Source: Acidimicrobiales bacterium (GTDB lineage Bacteria > Actinomycetota > Acidimicrobiia > Acidimicrobiales > JACCXE01). From it: 64,000 bases of DNA. The stretch spans positions 1 through 64,000 of the forward strand of contig DASZWD010000004.1 in the NCBI GenBank assembly GCA_035546775.1, written 5' to 3'. The stretch's first letter is position 1; each line of letters begins with the position of its first letter. The position numbers were made by a program, and so were the translations under genes. Under the pieces are notes generated by a model that saw only the letters and a program-made list of their open reading frames with translations, was not told the origin of the DNA and ran no database searches. Positions 57,331 through 64,000 of this stretch are shown here, piece by piece.

Positions 57331-58167
57331 TCAGTCGCTGGTAAGGATCACGACCTCTTCTTCGGGCGACGCGTGGGGCGTGACCACTCGGGCCAGCGCC
57401 TCGTTGGTGCCCTCGCCGGTGTCGATCTCGAACCACAGCGGTGCGTCGCCGAACGCGTAGAACGTCGCCAGGTGTGACAGCAAGGCGCGGGTGATGGCAT
57501 CCGCGTCGCGATGGGACTGGTCGAGCGGACCCACGAGCGCGATATCGGCGGCAACGTTGGGGTCGTCGGATGCATGCGCCACGCCGACACCGATCACCTC
57601 GCCCGCCGCGTCGCGCACCAGCGCCATGTGCTGCGCCCCCGCCGCCATCGCGTCACGCACGTACTTGCGCCGCAGCACCGCCGGCGGGTCCCACCGGTGC
57701 GAGTCCATGTACAGCACGGCGAGCGCGTCGAGGAACTCGCGGGTGGCGTCGCCCTCGATCGCTTCGACGGCCAGGCCGGTGTCGCCGGTGAACTTGTAAG
57801 CCGCGACCTTGTAGGTGGCCGACCGGATGCGTTCCTTGAAGCCGGTGGCGATGGCCGCCGCGATGCCGGCGGTGTCGTCAGCCGGGATGCGCACCTTCAG
57901 CGGGTTCCGGCGGCCGCGCACGGCGTTGTAGAGCGCGCTCGCGTCGTCGCTGCCGGCTGGATACACCGCCGCCAAGTCGCGTTGGGGGTGCGCGCGGTGG
58001 CGCATGCGCGCCGCGAACGCCAGCACCTCGTCGCCGTCGACCAGCACGACGTGGGCGTCGGCGCCGTTGACCCAATCGTGCAGGTCGCGCAGCAGCGGCG
58101 GCATGGCGGCGACCATGCGGTCGATCGCCTGGGCATCGCGAAAGGTCGCCTTGCGGATGCGCCTCAG
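57331..58167 (-). CDS. GNAT-like acetyltransferase (probable CTG start)
   Basis: A 278-aa protein whose N-terminus IRKATFRDAQAIDRMVAAMP looks like the first strand and helix of a GNAT domain, with a second GNAT-like half near MALVRDAAGEVIGVGVAHA. That suggests a tandem GNAT fold. No substrate clue. The family start has no ATG/GTG/TTG; CTG 58167 overlaps the glpK stop as CTGA, the same arrangement as recO. A conventional start would be ATG 58116, which loses the first beta strand. Last gene of the glp operon. Confidence 0.6.
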   Translation of the reverse strand: MRRIRKATFRDAQAIDRMVAAMPPLLRDLHDWVNGADAHVVLVDGDEVLAFAARMRHRAHPQRDLAAVYPAGSDDASALYNAVRGRRNPLKVRIPADDTAGIAAAIATGFKERIRSATYKVAAYKFTGDTGLAVEAIEGDATREFLDALAVLYMDSHRWDPPAVLRRKYVRDAMAAGAQHMALVRDAAGEVIGVGVAHASDDPNVAADIALVGPLDQSHRDADAITRALLSHLATFYAFGDAPLWFEIDTGEGTNEALARVVTPHASPEEEVVILTSD

Positions 58168-59618
58168 AACTCGACTCCGGAGAGCTCGGGGATCGTCTTG
58201 GCCGCGCGGGCCACGGCTTGCTTCCACCGGTCGCGTTGCGACGGGCGGCCCGACGGTGTGACGACGTGCGACGGCTGCCAGCGCGCCGCGAGATCGGCGA
58301 TGGAGGCGATGGCGCCGATGGCGACGAGCGCCAGATAGGCGGCGCCGAGCGTCGTCGCTTCGCGTTCGGGCGACACCTCGATCGGGCGGCCGCAGGCGTC
58401 GGCGAGGGCTTGCACGAAGGTGGCGTTGCCCGACATGCCGCCGTCGACGTGGATGGCGCGCAGCGGTTGGCCGAAGTCGGCTTCGGCGGCCTCGACCAGG
58501 TCGGCGCCGCGGTGGGCGATGCCTTCGAGCACGGCGCGCACGACGTGGGCGCGGGTCGAGCCGCGGGTGAGGCCGAACAGGCCGCCGCGAGCGCCGAAGT
58601 CCCACTCCGGCGTGCCCAAGCCGAGCAGGGCGGGCACGAACCACACGTCGCCGGTGTCGGCGACGGACGCGGCGACGGCGTCGGACTCCTCCGCGGTCGC
58701 GATGACGCCGAGGTCGTCGCGCAACCACTCGACGCACGTGCCCGCCGACAGCATCACGCCTTCGAGGCCCCACACCGTCTCGCCGGCGTGGCGCCAGGCG
58801 ACGATGGGGAAGCAGCCGGCGGCCGAACGCGTCGCCTTGGTCGGGCGATCGAAGCCGGTGACCACGTCGAGCATCCCGCCGGTGCCGAAGGTGATCTTGG
58901 CGACGCCGGGCTGCACGCAGCCCTGACCGACCAGCGACGCCTGCTGATCGCCCACGAGGGCGGCGATGGGCGGGTGGCCGGGGAGGAAGGTGGCGGTGCC
59001 GCACACGCCGGCGGTGTCGACGATCGTGGGCAGCAACGTGTGCTGGATGCCGATGGCGGAGAGCACGGCGTCGTCCCAGCGCGTGACGCTGGTGTCGACC
59101 ATACCGGTGACGCCGGCGTTGGTGGCGTCGATTACGTGGGTGTCGCCGCCCGACAGCGACCACGCGATCCACGAGTCGACCGTGCCGAAGCACAAGTCGC
59201 GATCGCGCTCGGCGTCGAACTGGTTGAGCAACCAGCCGACCTTGGTCGCCGACACGTTGGGCGCCACCCGAATGCCTTGGCCCTGCAGCACGAGGCAGTC
59301 GACCACGGTGCGCAGATCCTGCCAGCCGATGCCGGGCCCGACCGGCTTGCCCGTCATCCGATCCCACACCACCGTCGATGCCCGCTGGTTGGTGATGCCG
59401 ACGGCGTCCACGCCGCTGGCGCCCGCGTCGCGCAGCGCCTCGAGCGCGGTGTGACGCGCCGCGTCGGCCACGGCGTGCGGGTCGAACTCGACCTGGCCGG
59501 GTTCCGGTGACGCCGGCAGCGTCGGCACCTGGTGCAAGCCCGCGACCTTGCCGTTCTCGTCGACCACCGACGACCGCACCGACGACGTCCCGACGTCGAC
59601 GACGAGCACACGCTTCAT
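58164..59618 (-). CDS. glpK: glycerol kinase-like FGGY carbohydrate kinase
   Basis: A 484-aa FGGY kinase that phosphorylates glycerol to sn-glycerol 3-phosphate. VVDVGTSSVRSSVVDENG is the first phosphate-binding loop, GITNQRASTVVWDRMTGKP the family signature, and GDQQASLVGQGC and ITFGTGGMLDV complete the active site. Context (glpD, alkyl-DHAP synthase-like oxidase) strongly favours glycerol over other polyols. ATG 59618 overlaps the small membrane protein gene (ATGA). Confidence 0.9.
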   Translation of the reverse strand: MKRVLVVDVGTSSVRSSVVDENGKVAGLHQVPTLPASPEPGQVEFDPHAVADAARHTALEALRDAGASGVDAVGITNQRASTVVWDRMTGKPVGPGIGWQDLRTVVDCLVLQGQGIRVAPNVSATKVGWLLNQFDAERDRDLCFGTVDSWIAWSLSGGDTHVIDATNAGVTGMVDTSVTRWDDAVLSAIGIQHTLLPTIVDTAGVCGTATFLPGHPPIAALVGDQQASLVGQGCVQPGVAKITFGTGGMLDVVTGFDRPTKATRSAAGCFPIVAWRHAGETVWGLEGVMLSAGTCVEWLRDDLGVIATAEESDAVAASVADTGDVWFVPALLGLGTPEWDFGARGGLFGLTRGSTRAHVVRAVLEGIAHRGADLVEAAEADFGQPLRAIHVDGGMSGNATFVQALADACGRPIEVSPEREATTLGAAYLALVAIGAIASIADLAARWQPSHVVTPSGRPSQRDRWKQAVARAAKTIPELSGVEF

Positions 59619-59950
59619 TTCGGACGGAACCCCTTCTCGGCGAGGAGGCCGCCGAGGCAGCCGAACCCGATACCGATCTGCAGGATGACCAGCGCGGTGA
59701 GTACCGCGGCCAACGACAGGTCGCCCTGCACGGCTTGGAACAGCAACGCTCCGACGAGCACGACGCCGAGCCCGCTGCCCGCCGCGATCGCCGCGTGCCA
59801 GAACGGGTTCGGCGGCCTGTCGCGCGCCGCGGCGTACCCGCCGAAGCTCGAGCCGAAGAAGAGCGCGGCGACGAACACCAACCAGAACGACGAGTCGGTG
59901 TTGCGCAGCGCGAGCGCGATCGCATACGCGGGCGCGACGAACATCAGCAC
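59615..59950 (-). CDS. small membrane protein in the glp operon
   Basis: A 111-aa hydrophobic protein with four likely helices (LMFVAPAYAIALAL, FWLVFVAALFFGSSFGGYAA, IAAGSGLGVVLVGALLFQAV, AVLTALVILQIGIGFGCLGG). No known motif. Start GTG 59950 is the first conventional codon; the frame stays open to CTG 59992, which would overlap the oxidase stop. It lies between the oxidase and glpK, so a role in membrane lipid metabolism is plausible but unproven. Confidence 0.6.
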   Translation of the reverse strand: MLMFVAPAYAIALALRNTDSSFWLVFVAALFFGSSFGGYAAARDRPPNPFWHAAIAAGSGLGVVLVGALLFQAVQGDLSLAAVLTALVILQIGIGFGCLGGLLAEKGFRPK

Positions 59951-59982
59951 GCCCAGCGCCCCGCGGCGAACGGCAACGGCGT

Positions 59983-61494
59983 CTAGTGCCAGGGGACCGG
60001 TCCCCACGTCGACGGGAAGAACTTGCCGGGGTTGAGGATGCCGTTGGGGTCCAGCGCCGCCTTGATGCCGCACAGCACGTCGTAGCCGGGATGGCCGAGG
60101 GCGTCGACCAGGAAGCGCGAGCGGTTGAGCCCGACGCCGTGGTGGTGTGACAGCGCACCGCCGTGGGCCAGCACGGTGTTGGTGATCAGGTCCCACGCCG
60201 CGTTGTAGTAGCCCTCGACGCCGCCCGTCTCCTGACTCGGCTGGCCGGCCCACGTGAAGTACAGGCAGGCGCCGTCGGTGTAGGCATGGCTCTGGTGTGA
60301 CGTCACGGCCACGGTGCCGGGCAGGGCGTCCATGGCGGCGACGACCGCGTCGTAGATGGCCGGTAGGTCGCGCCAGCGGCCCGAGATCTCGGTGGTGTCG
60401 ACGACGAGGCCGTTGCGCACGGCTGCCTCCAACCCGGCGACGTCGTTGCGCCGCTCGAGCCAGTGGTCGACGAGATGGGCGTCGAGCAACTCGGCGCCTT
60501 CCCTGGCGCAGGCGTCTTCGGCGACGGCCAGGTTGGCGGCCACGAGCGGGGGCGCGGCTTCGTCGAGCACGAGCAGCACGCACTGACCCCGCGGGGTGGC
60601 GAAGTGCCGGCGGCTCTCGCGGGCGTCGTAGAGGCGCAGCACGGCCGGGTTGGCGTCGGCCCGCAGGATGAGGCGGCACGCTTCGAGGCCGGCGGCGAAC
60701 GACTCGAACCCGAAGGCCGCCTTGGCCTCGCCGGTGGGGACGGGGTGGACCCGCATCTGCACTTCGGTGATGACGCCGAGGGTGCCTTCGGAGCCGACGA
60801 ACAACTGGTTGAGGTCGGGGCCGACGGCTTGGCGCGGGCCGCGCCCGCCGGTGTGCACGACCGTCCCGTTGGCGAGCACGACCTCGAGGCCCCGCACGAT
60901 GTCTTCGATCTTGCCGTAGCGCGTCGAGTACTGGCCGGCGCCGCGGCACGCGGCCCAGCCGCCGACGGTCGACAGGTTGATCGACTGCGGCCAGTGCCCA
61001 CACGTCAGGTTGTGGGCGGCGCGCAATTCGTCTTCGAACACGTCGCCGAAGGTGCCGGCGCGGGCGGTGACGAGCAGCGACGCGTCGTCGACGTCGACGA
61101 TGCCCGTCATGGCGGTGAGGTCGAGACCCACGCCGCCGAAGACCGGGATCGACGCGCCGCACACGCCGCTGCGCCCGGCGACGGGCGTCACCGGGACGTG
61201 GGCGTCGTTGCAGATGCGCAACACCGCCGCCACTTCGTCGGTCGACGTCGGGCGCGCCAGCACCCCGGCGCGCGCCGGCGTCTCGCCGTGCAGCGCCCAG
61301 TGCATGGCGACGGGCCACCAGTCGCGGCCGGCTTCGGCGATGGCGTTGGCGTCGTCGACGGTGGCGCACGCGTCGCGCAGGCGCGTGACGACGTCGCCGG
61401 GGATCGTGACGGCGGCCGACGCGAAGCGGGCGGTGACGTCGGAGCCGGCGAAGGCGATCGGGGGCGTCGGCGCGCCGCGGTTGGTCGCACTCAT
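59983..61494 (-). CDS. FAD-binding oxidase, alkyl-DHAP synthase-like
   Basis: A 503-aa protein of the vanillyl-alcohol-oxidase-type FAD family. GRSGVCGASIPVFGGVGLDL is the PP-loop, LFVGSEGTLGVITEVQMRV follows, and near residue 445 SHHHGVGLNRSRFL is the histidine-rich signature of alkyldihydroxyacetonephosphate synthases. Those enzymes exchange the acyl chain of acyl-DHAP for a fatty alcohol, the first step of ether-lipid synthesis. Flanking glpD and glpK genes supply or remove glycerol-3-phosphate/DHAP. Actinobacterial relatives are often only annotated FAD oxidases, so the substrate is not certain. Confidence 0.82.
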   Translation of the reverse strand: MSATNRGAPTPPIAFAGSDVTARFASAAVTIPGDVVTRLRDACATVDDANAIAEAGRDWWPVAMHWALHGETPARAGVLARPTSTDEVAAVLRICNDAHVPVTPVAGRSGVCGASIPVFGGVGLDLTAMTGIVDVDDASLLVTARAGTFGDVFEDELRAAHNLTCGHWPQSINLSTVGGWAACRGAGQYSTRYGKIEDIVRGLEVVLANGTVVHTGGRGPRQAVGPDLNQLFVGSEGTLGVITEVQMRVHPVPTGEAKAAFGFESFAAGLEACRLILRADANPAVLRLYDARESRRHFATPRGQCVLLVLDEAAPPLVAANLAVAEDACAREGAELLDAHLVDHWLERRNDVAGLEAAVRNGLVVDTTEISGRWRDLPAIYDAVVAAMDALPGTVAVTSHQSHAYTDGACLYFTWAGQPSQETGGVEGYYNAAWDLITNTVLAHGGALSHHHGVGLNRSRFLVDALGHPGYDVLCGIKAALDPNGILNPGKFFPSTWGPVPWH

Positions 61495-63008
61495 GCGTGC
61501 TGTGCCTGGTCTTCGGCGGCGGCGATGCGGCGGAACTCGTCGACCTGCGCGCGCACGTCGTCGGGTGACCAGCCGAGGTCGGGGGCGATCAGCGCGGCCA
61601 CGTCGGGCGCGGCGGCGACCGCGGCGTCGCGGTCGAGCAGGAGGGCGCGGGTGCGCCGGGCCAGCACGTCGGTCAACGACACCACCATTTCGTGGCGGGC
61701 GGCGAACACCGCGTCGGCGCGCCGGTACTCGAGGCCGGCGACGAGGGGCGCGGCCAGGTCGTCGGTGCGGGCCAGCGCGTCGACCTCGGCGCGGTCGTCG
61801 AGCAGCTTGAAGCGCTTCGTCTTGCAACGCGTCTTCACGCCGAGGTGTTTGGTCACGACATCCACGGTGTCCTCCGCCATCTGCCTATACGTGGTGAGCT
61901 TGCCGCCCGTCACCGTCACCATGCCGGCGGGCGACGTGGTGACGCTGTGCCGGCGCGACAGGTCGGCGGTGCGCGTCGACTTGGCATCGGCGATCAGGGG
62001 GCGCAGGCCGGCCCACGTGCCGATGACGTCGTCGTTGGTCACCGTTGCGGTGGTGGCGGCATTCACGGCCCGCAAGATGTACTCGACGTCTTCGGCGGTG
62101 CAGGTGGGGTTCTCGATCGGGCCGTCGTAGTCGGTGTCGGTGGTGCCGAGGTACACCTTGTCGCCCCACGGCACCACGAAGATCGAGCGGCGGTCGCCGG
62201 GCACGTTGAGCACCACCGCGATGTCGGCGGGCACCTTGTCCTTGCTCACCGTCACGTGCACGCCCTTGGCCGGGCGGATGTGGACGGGTTCGGCGGAGCC
62301 GTCGAGGCGTTGCAGGTGATCGGCCCACACGCCCGTGGCGTTGACGACGCAGCTAGCGCGGATGGTCGTGCCGTCCTCGAGCACGGCGCCGCGGATGCGG
62401 CCGCTGTCCTTGAGCAGCGACGCGACGGGCGCGTAGTTCGCCACCACCGCGCCCTGCTGCGCCGCGGTGCGGGCGATGGTGAGCGTGAGGCGGGCGTCGT
62501 CGGCGCGGGCGTCCCAGTACAGGAACGCCGAGGCGAGGCGGTCGGGGCGCAGCGTCGGCAGGTGGGCGAAGGCCTCGTCCTTGGTGAGCTTCTTGTAGCG
62601 ATGACCGATGCGGATGCCGCCGGTGAGGTCGTAGGTCCGCAGGACGCCTGAGTAGATCTTCGACAGCGCGGCGTTGCCGGCGCTGTCCTTGCCGAGAATC
62701 GGGATGAGGAAGGGGAGCGGGGAGACGAGGTGCGGCGCGTTGTTGAGCAGCCGCTGGCGCTCGTGCAGGTTCTCGTACACGAGGCGGAACTCGCGCTGGT
62801 TCAAGTACCGCAGGCCGCCGTGCACCAGCTTCGAGGACTTCGACGACGTGCCCGACGCGAAGTCGCCCTTGTCCACCAGGGCGACGGACAGGCCGCGGGT
62901 GGCGGCGTCGAGGGCGACGCCGGCGCCGGTGATGCCGGCGCCCACGACGAGCATGTCGAAGGAGTCGGTGCCGAGACGCGCCAGGTTCTCGGCCCGATCA
63001 AACCTCAT
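61491..63008 (-). CDS. glpD: glycerol-3-phosphate dehydrogenase, FAD-dependent
   Basis: A 505-aa enzyme oxidising glycerol-3-phosphate to DHAP at the membrane. The N-terminal Rossmann motif DMLVVGAGITGAGVALDAA, KGDFASGTSSKSSKLVHGG and YLNQREFRLV are the classical GlpD signatures, and FVVPWGDKVYLGTTDTDY and VTGGKLTTYRQMAED follow. ATG 63008 overlaps the upstream exchanger gene by 11 bp, and the stop overlaps the alkyl-DHAP synthase-like gene (ATGA). Part of a five- or six-gene operon. Confidence 0.94.
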   Translation of the reverse strand: MRFDRAENLARLGTDSFDMLVVGAGITGAGVALDAATRGLSVALVDKGDFASGTSSKSSKLVHGGLRYLNQREFRLVYENLHERQRLLNNAPHLVSPLPFLIPILGKDSAGNAALSKIYSGVLRTYDLTGGIRIGHRYKKLTKDEAFAHLPTLRPDRLASAFLYWDARADDARLTLTIARTAAQQGAVVANYAPVASLLKDSGRIRGAVLEDGTTIRASCVVNATGVWADHLQRLDGSAEPVHIRPAKGVHVTVSKDKVPADIAVVLNVPGDRRSIFVVPWGDKVYLGTTDTDYDGPIENPTCTAEDVEYILRAVNAATTATVTNDDVIGTWAGLRPLIADAKSTRTADLSRRHSVTTSPAGMVTVTGGKLTTYRQMAEDTVDVVTKHLGVKTRCKTKRFKLLDDRAEVDALARTDDLAAPLVAGLEYRRADAVFAARHEMVVSLTDVLARRTRALLLDRDAAVAAAPDVAALIAPDLGWSPDDVRAQVDEFRRIAAAEDQAQHA

Positions 63009-64000
63009 CGCGTGCCAGCTCCTCGTAACTCGTGCGGAAGCCGTCACGCATCAGCGGGATGAAGGCGTCGCGTTGGACGTAGAACTCTCGGGCGGCAAGC
63101 AAGAGGTAAATGATCGCGGTTCCGACCCGCATGCGGCCATGTATCGACTCGGGCCCCACGGCGTTGACGACGAACTGCGCCGCGAACAGCCCGAACAGCT
63201 GCCACGCCTCGCGCGTCGACATCGACAGGTTGCTCAAGACGGCGACGGCGAATGCGGACTGCGCAGCGGTCAGAAACAGCTCCTCGCGCTGCAGGGCGTC
63301 GATCGGCAGGCCGTGCCAGGACCCGGAGGCGGCGGCGAAGGCGAGCGGGAGCGTGCCGACCAGCAGCGTCCACTGGTTGACCTTCGACGACACCAGCGTC
63401 CCCAGGCCGCCGTTGGTGTTGAGCCGCCAGGCGAACAGTCCGGCGACGAGGAGCTCGGGCGCCTCCGAGGCCAGGGGAGCGAGCCACTGCACGAGGAGGA
63501 ACTCGCTCACGCCCAGGCGGGCCCCCGTCCCCACGAGCGCTTCGGCGAAATGCTCGGCGCACAGCAGGATGACGCCGGCCGCCGCGATGAAGCACCCGAC
63601 CACCGTGGCGCGGCGTCGCGCCGTCGTGAACGACCCGATCCAGGCGGCGGGGCCGACGAGGTCGGGCTCCTCGGGCGGCGCTTTGGAGATGCGGATCGTG
63701 TAGGCGACGAACAACCCGACCAGCACGGCGGCGTCGAAGATGGTGATCGAGCGGCGCAGGGCGATGAACAGCGAGTACGCGGTGGCCACGGCGAGGTAGG
63801 CGAGCTCGACGGCGTGCGAGCGGTCGAGCTGCATTTCCCGGCCGCGCTCACGCTCGCCCCGCTTGGCGTACTGACGCCACGCCAGGAACACCACGAGCGC
63901 CCACCCGACGCCGATGAGGAGGCGGTTGGCGCCCGTCATGTTGGCCAGGGCGAGGGCGCAGGGCGACTCCTTGCCGACGTCGTGGGACGGACAGGCCTTG
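62998..64000 (-). CDS. sodium/calcium exchanger-like membrane protein (5' end cut off)
   Basis: At least 334 aa; the frame continues past the right edge of the window. It is a multi-helix membrane protein with the two alpha-repeat type motifs of the Ca/cation antiporter superfamily: ALALANMTGANRLLIGVGW and WLAPLASEAPELLVAG. An ATG at 63939 lies inside the first repeat, so the real start is upstream of 64000. It is first of the visible genes of the glp operon. The ion specificity cannot be told. Confidence 0.75.
   Translation of the reverse strand, partial: KACPSHDVGKESPCALALANMTGANRLLIGVGWALVVFLAWRQYAKRGERERGREMQLDRSHAVELAYLAVATAYSLFIALRRSITIFDAAVLVGLFVAYTIRISKAPPEEPDLVGPAAWIGSFTTARRRATVVGCFIAAAGVILLCAEHFAEALVGTGARLGVSEFLLVQWLAPLASEAPELLVAGLFAWRLNTNGGLGTLVSSKVNQWTLLVGTLPLAFAAASGSWHGLPIDALQREELFLTAAQSAFAVAVLSNLSMSTREAWQLFGLFAAQFVVNAVGPESIHGRMRVGTAIIYLLLAAREFYVQRDAFIPLMRDGFRTSYEELARDEV

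Noticed and set aside
1-64000. CRISPR arrays and insertion sequences
   Set aside because: No regularly spaced repeats, no transposase genes and no IS-like terminal inverted repeats were seen.

Overview
The window is high-GC, gene-dense bacterial DNA with GTG starts, many 4-bp ATGA/GTGA gene overlaps, a WhiB regulator, PafB/PafC-type regulators, a dnaG-rpoD pair, Ku with a stand-alone LigD polymerase, and glycerol/ether-lipid genes. This points to an actinobacterium. The archaeal-style nurA-herA-mre11-rad50 operon and the gene mix make a deep-branching class such as Acidimicrobiia my best guess, but that is inference.

Layout. 1-13,300 is core housekeeping: a partial FAD oxidase and a phosphatase on the minus strand, then uppS-recO-glyQS, two receiver-only response regulators, ppdK, an S9 peptidase, dnaG-rpoD, and tRNA-Asn and tRNA-Met. 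13,301-28,853 is regulation and envelope: an inositol-phosphatase-family protein, a whiB7-like gene behind a leader with a small upstream ORF and a strong terminator, a group-2 sigma factor, a kinase/GAF/PP2C protein, tRNA-Val, a hybrid histidine kinase, a membrane glycosyltransferase, a class A PBP, a zinc-ribbon coiled-coil protein, a second histidine phosphatase, a secreted phosphodiesterase-like protein and a SnoaL-like gene with a 3' frameshift.

28,875-44,839 is an integrated mobile element of about 16 kb inserted into the 3' end of rnpB (RNase P RNA). A 34-bp direct repeat (33/34 identical) marks both ends. The right copy is the 3' end of an intact minus-strand rnpB; the left copy is the displaced fragment. 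The element carries a tyrosine integrase, an excisionase-like protein, a MobF (TrwC-type) relaxase, an Mrp-type ATPase, a PCMT-like methyltransferase, a PIN-domain toxin/antitoxin pair, a RelA/SpoT-type alarmone synthetase overlapping a 100-aa partner, and a left arm of uncharacterised proteins with HEPN, TOPRIM-like and nuclease-like motifs. I see no coupling ATPase or type IV secretion genes, so it is better called an integrative mobilizable element.

45,199-64,000 is chromosome again: a TSUP permease, the overlapping nurA-herA-mre11-rad50 operon, Ku plus LigD polymerase, pafB-pafC, a STAS protein facing a GAF-ANTAR protein, and a minus-strand glycerol-3-phosphate/ether-lipid operon (exchanger, glpD, alkyl-DHAP-synthase-like oxidase, small membrane protein, glpK, GNAT-like). 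End resection, end joining and candidate DNA-damage activators therefore sit within about 10 kb.

Two sequence-level patterns recur. Many transcription units have a TANNNT hexamer exactly 6 or 9 nt before the start codon, which suggests leaderless transcripts. Genes such as recO and the GNAT-like gene have no ATG/GTG/TTG at the expected place but have CTG overlapping the upstream stop as CTGA.
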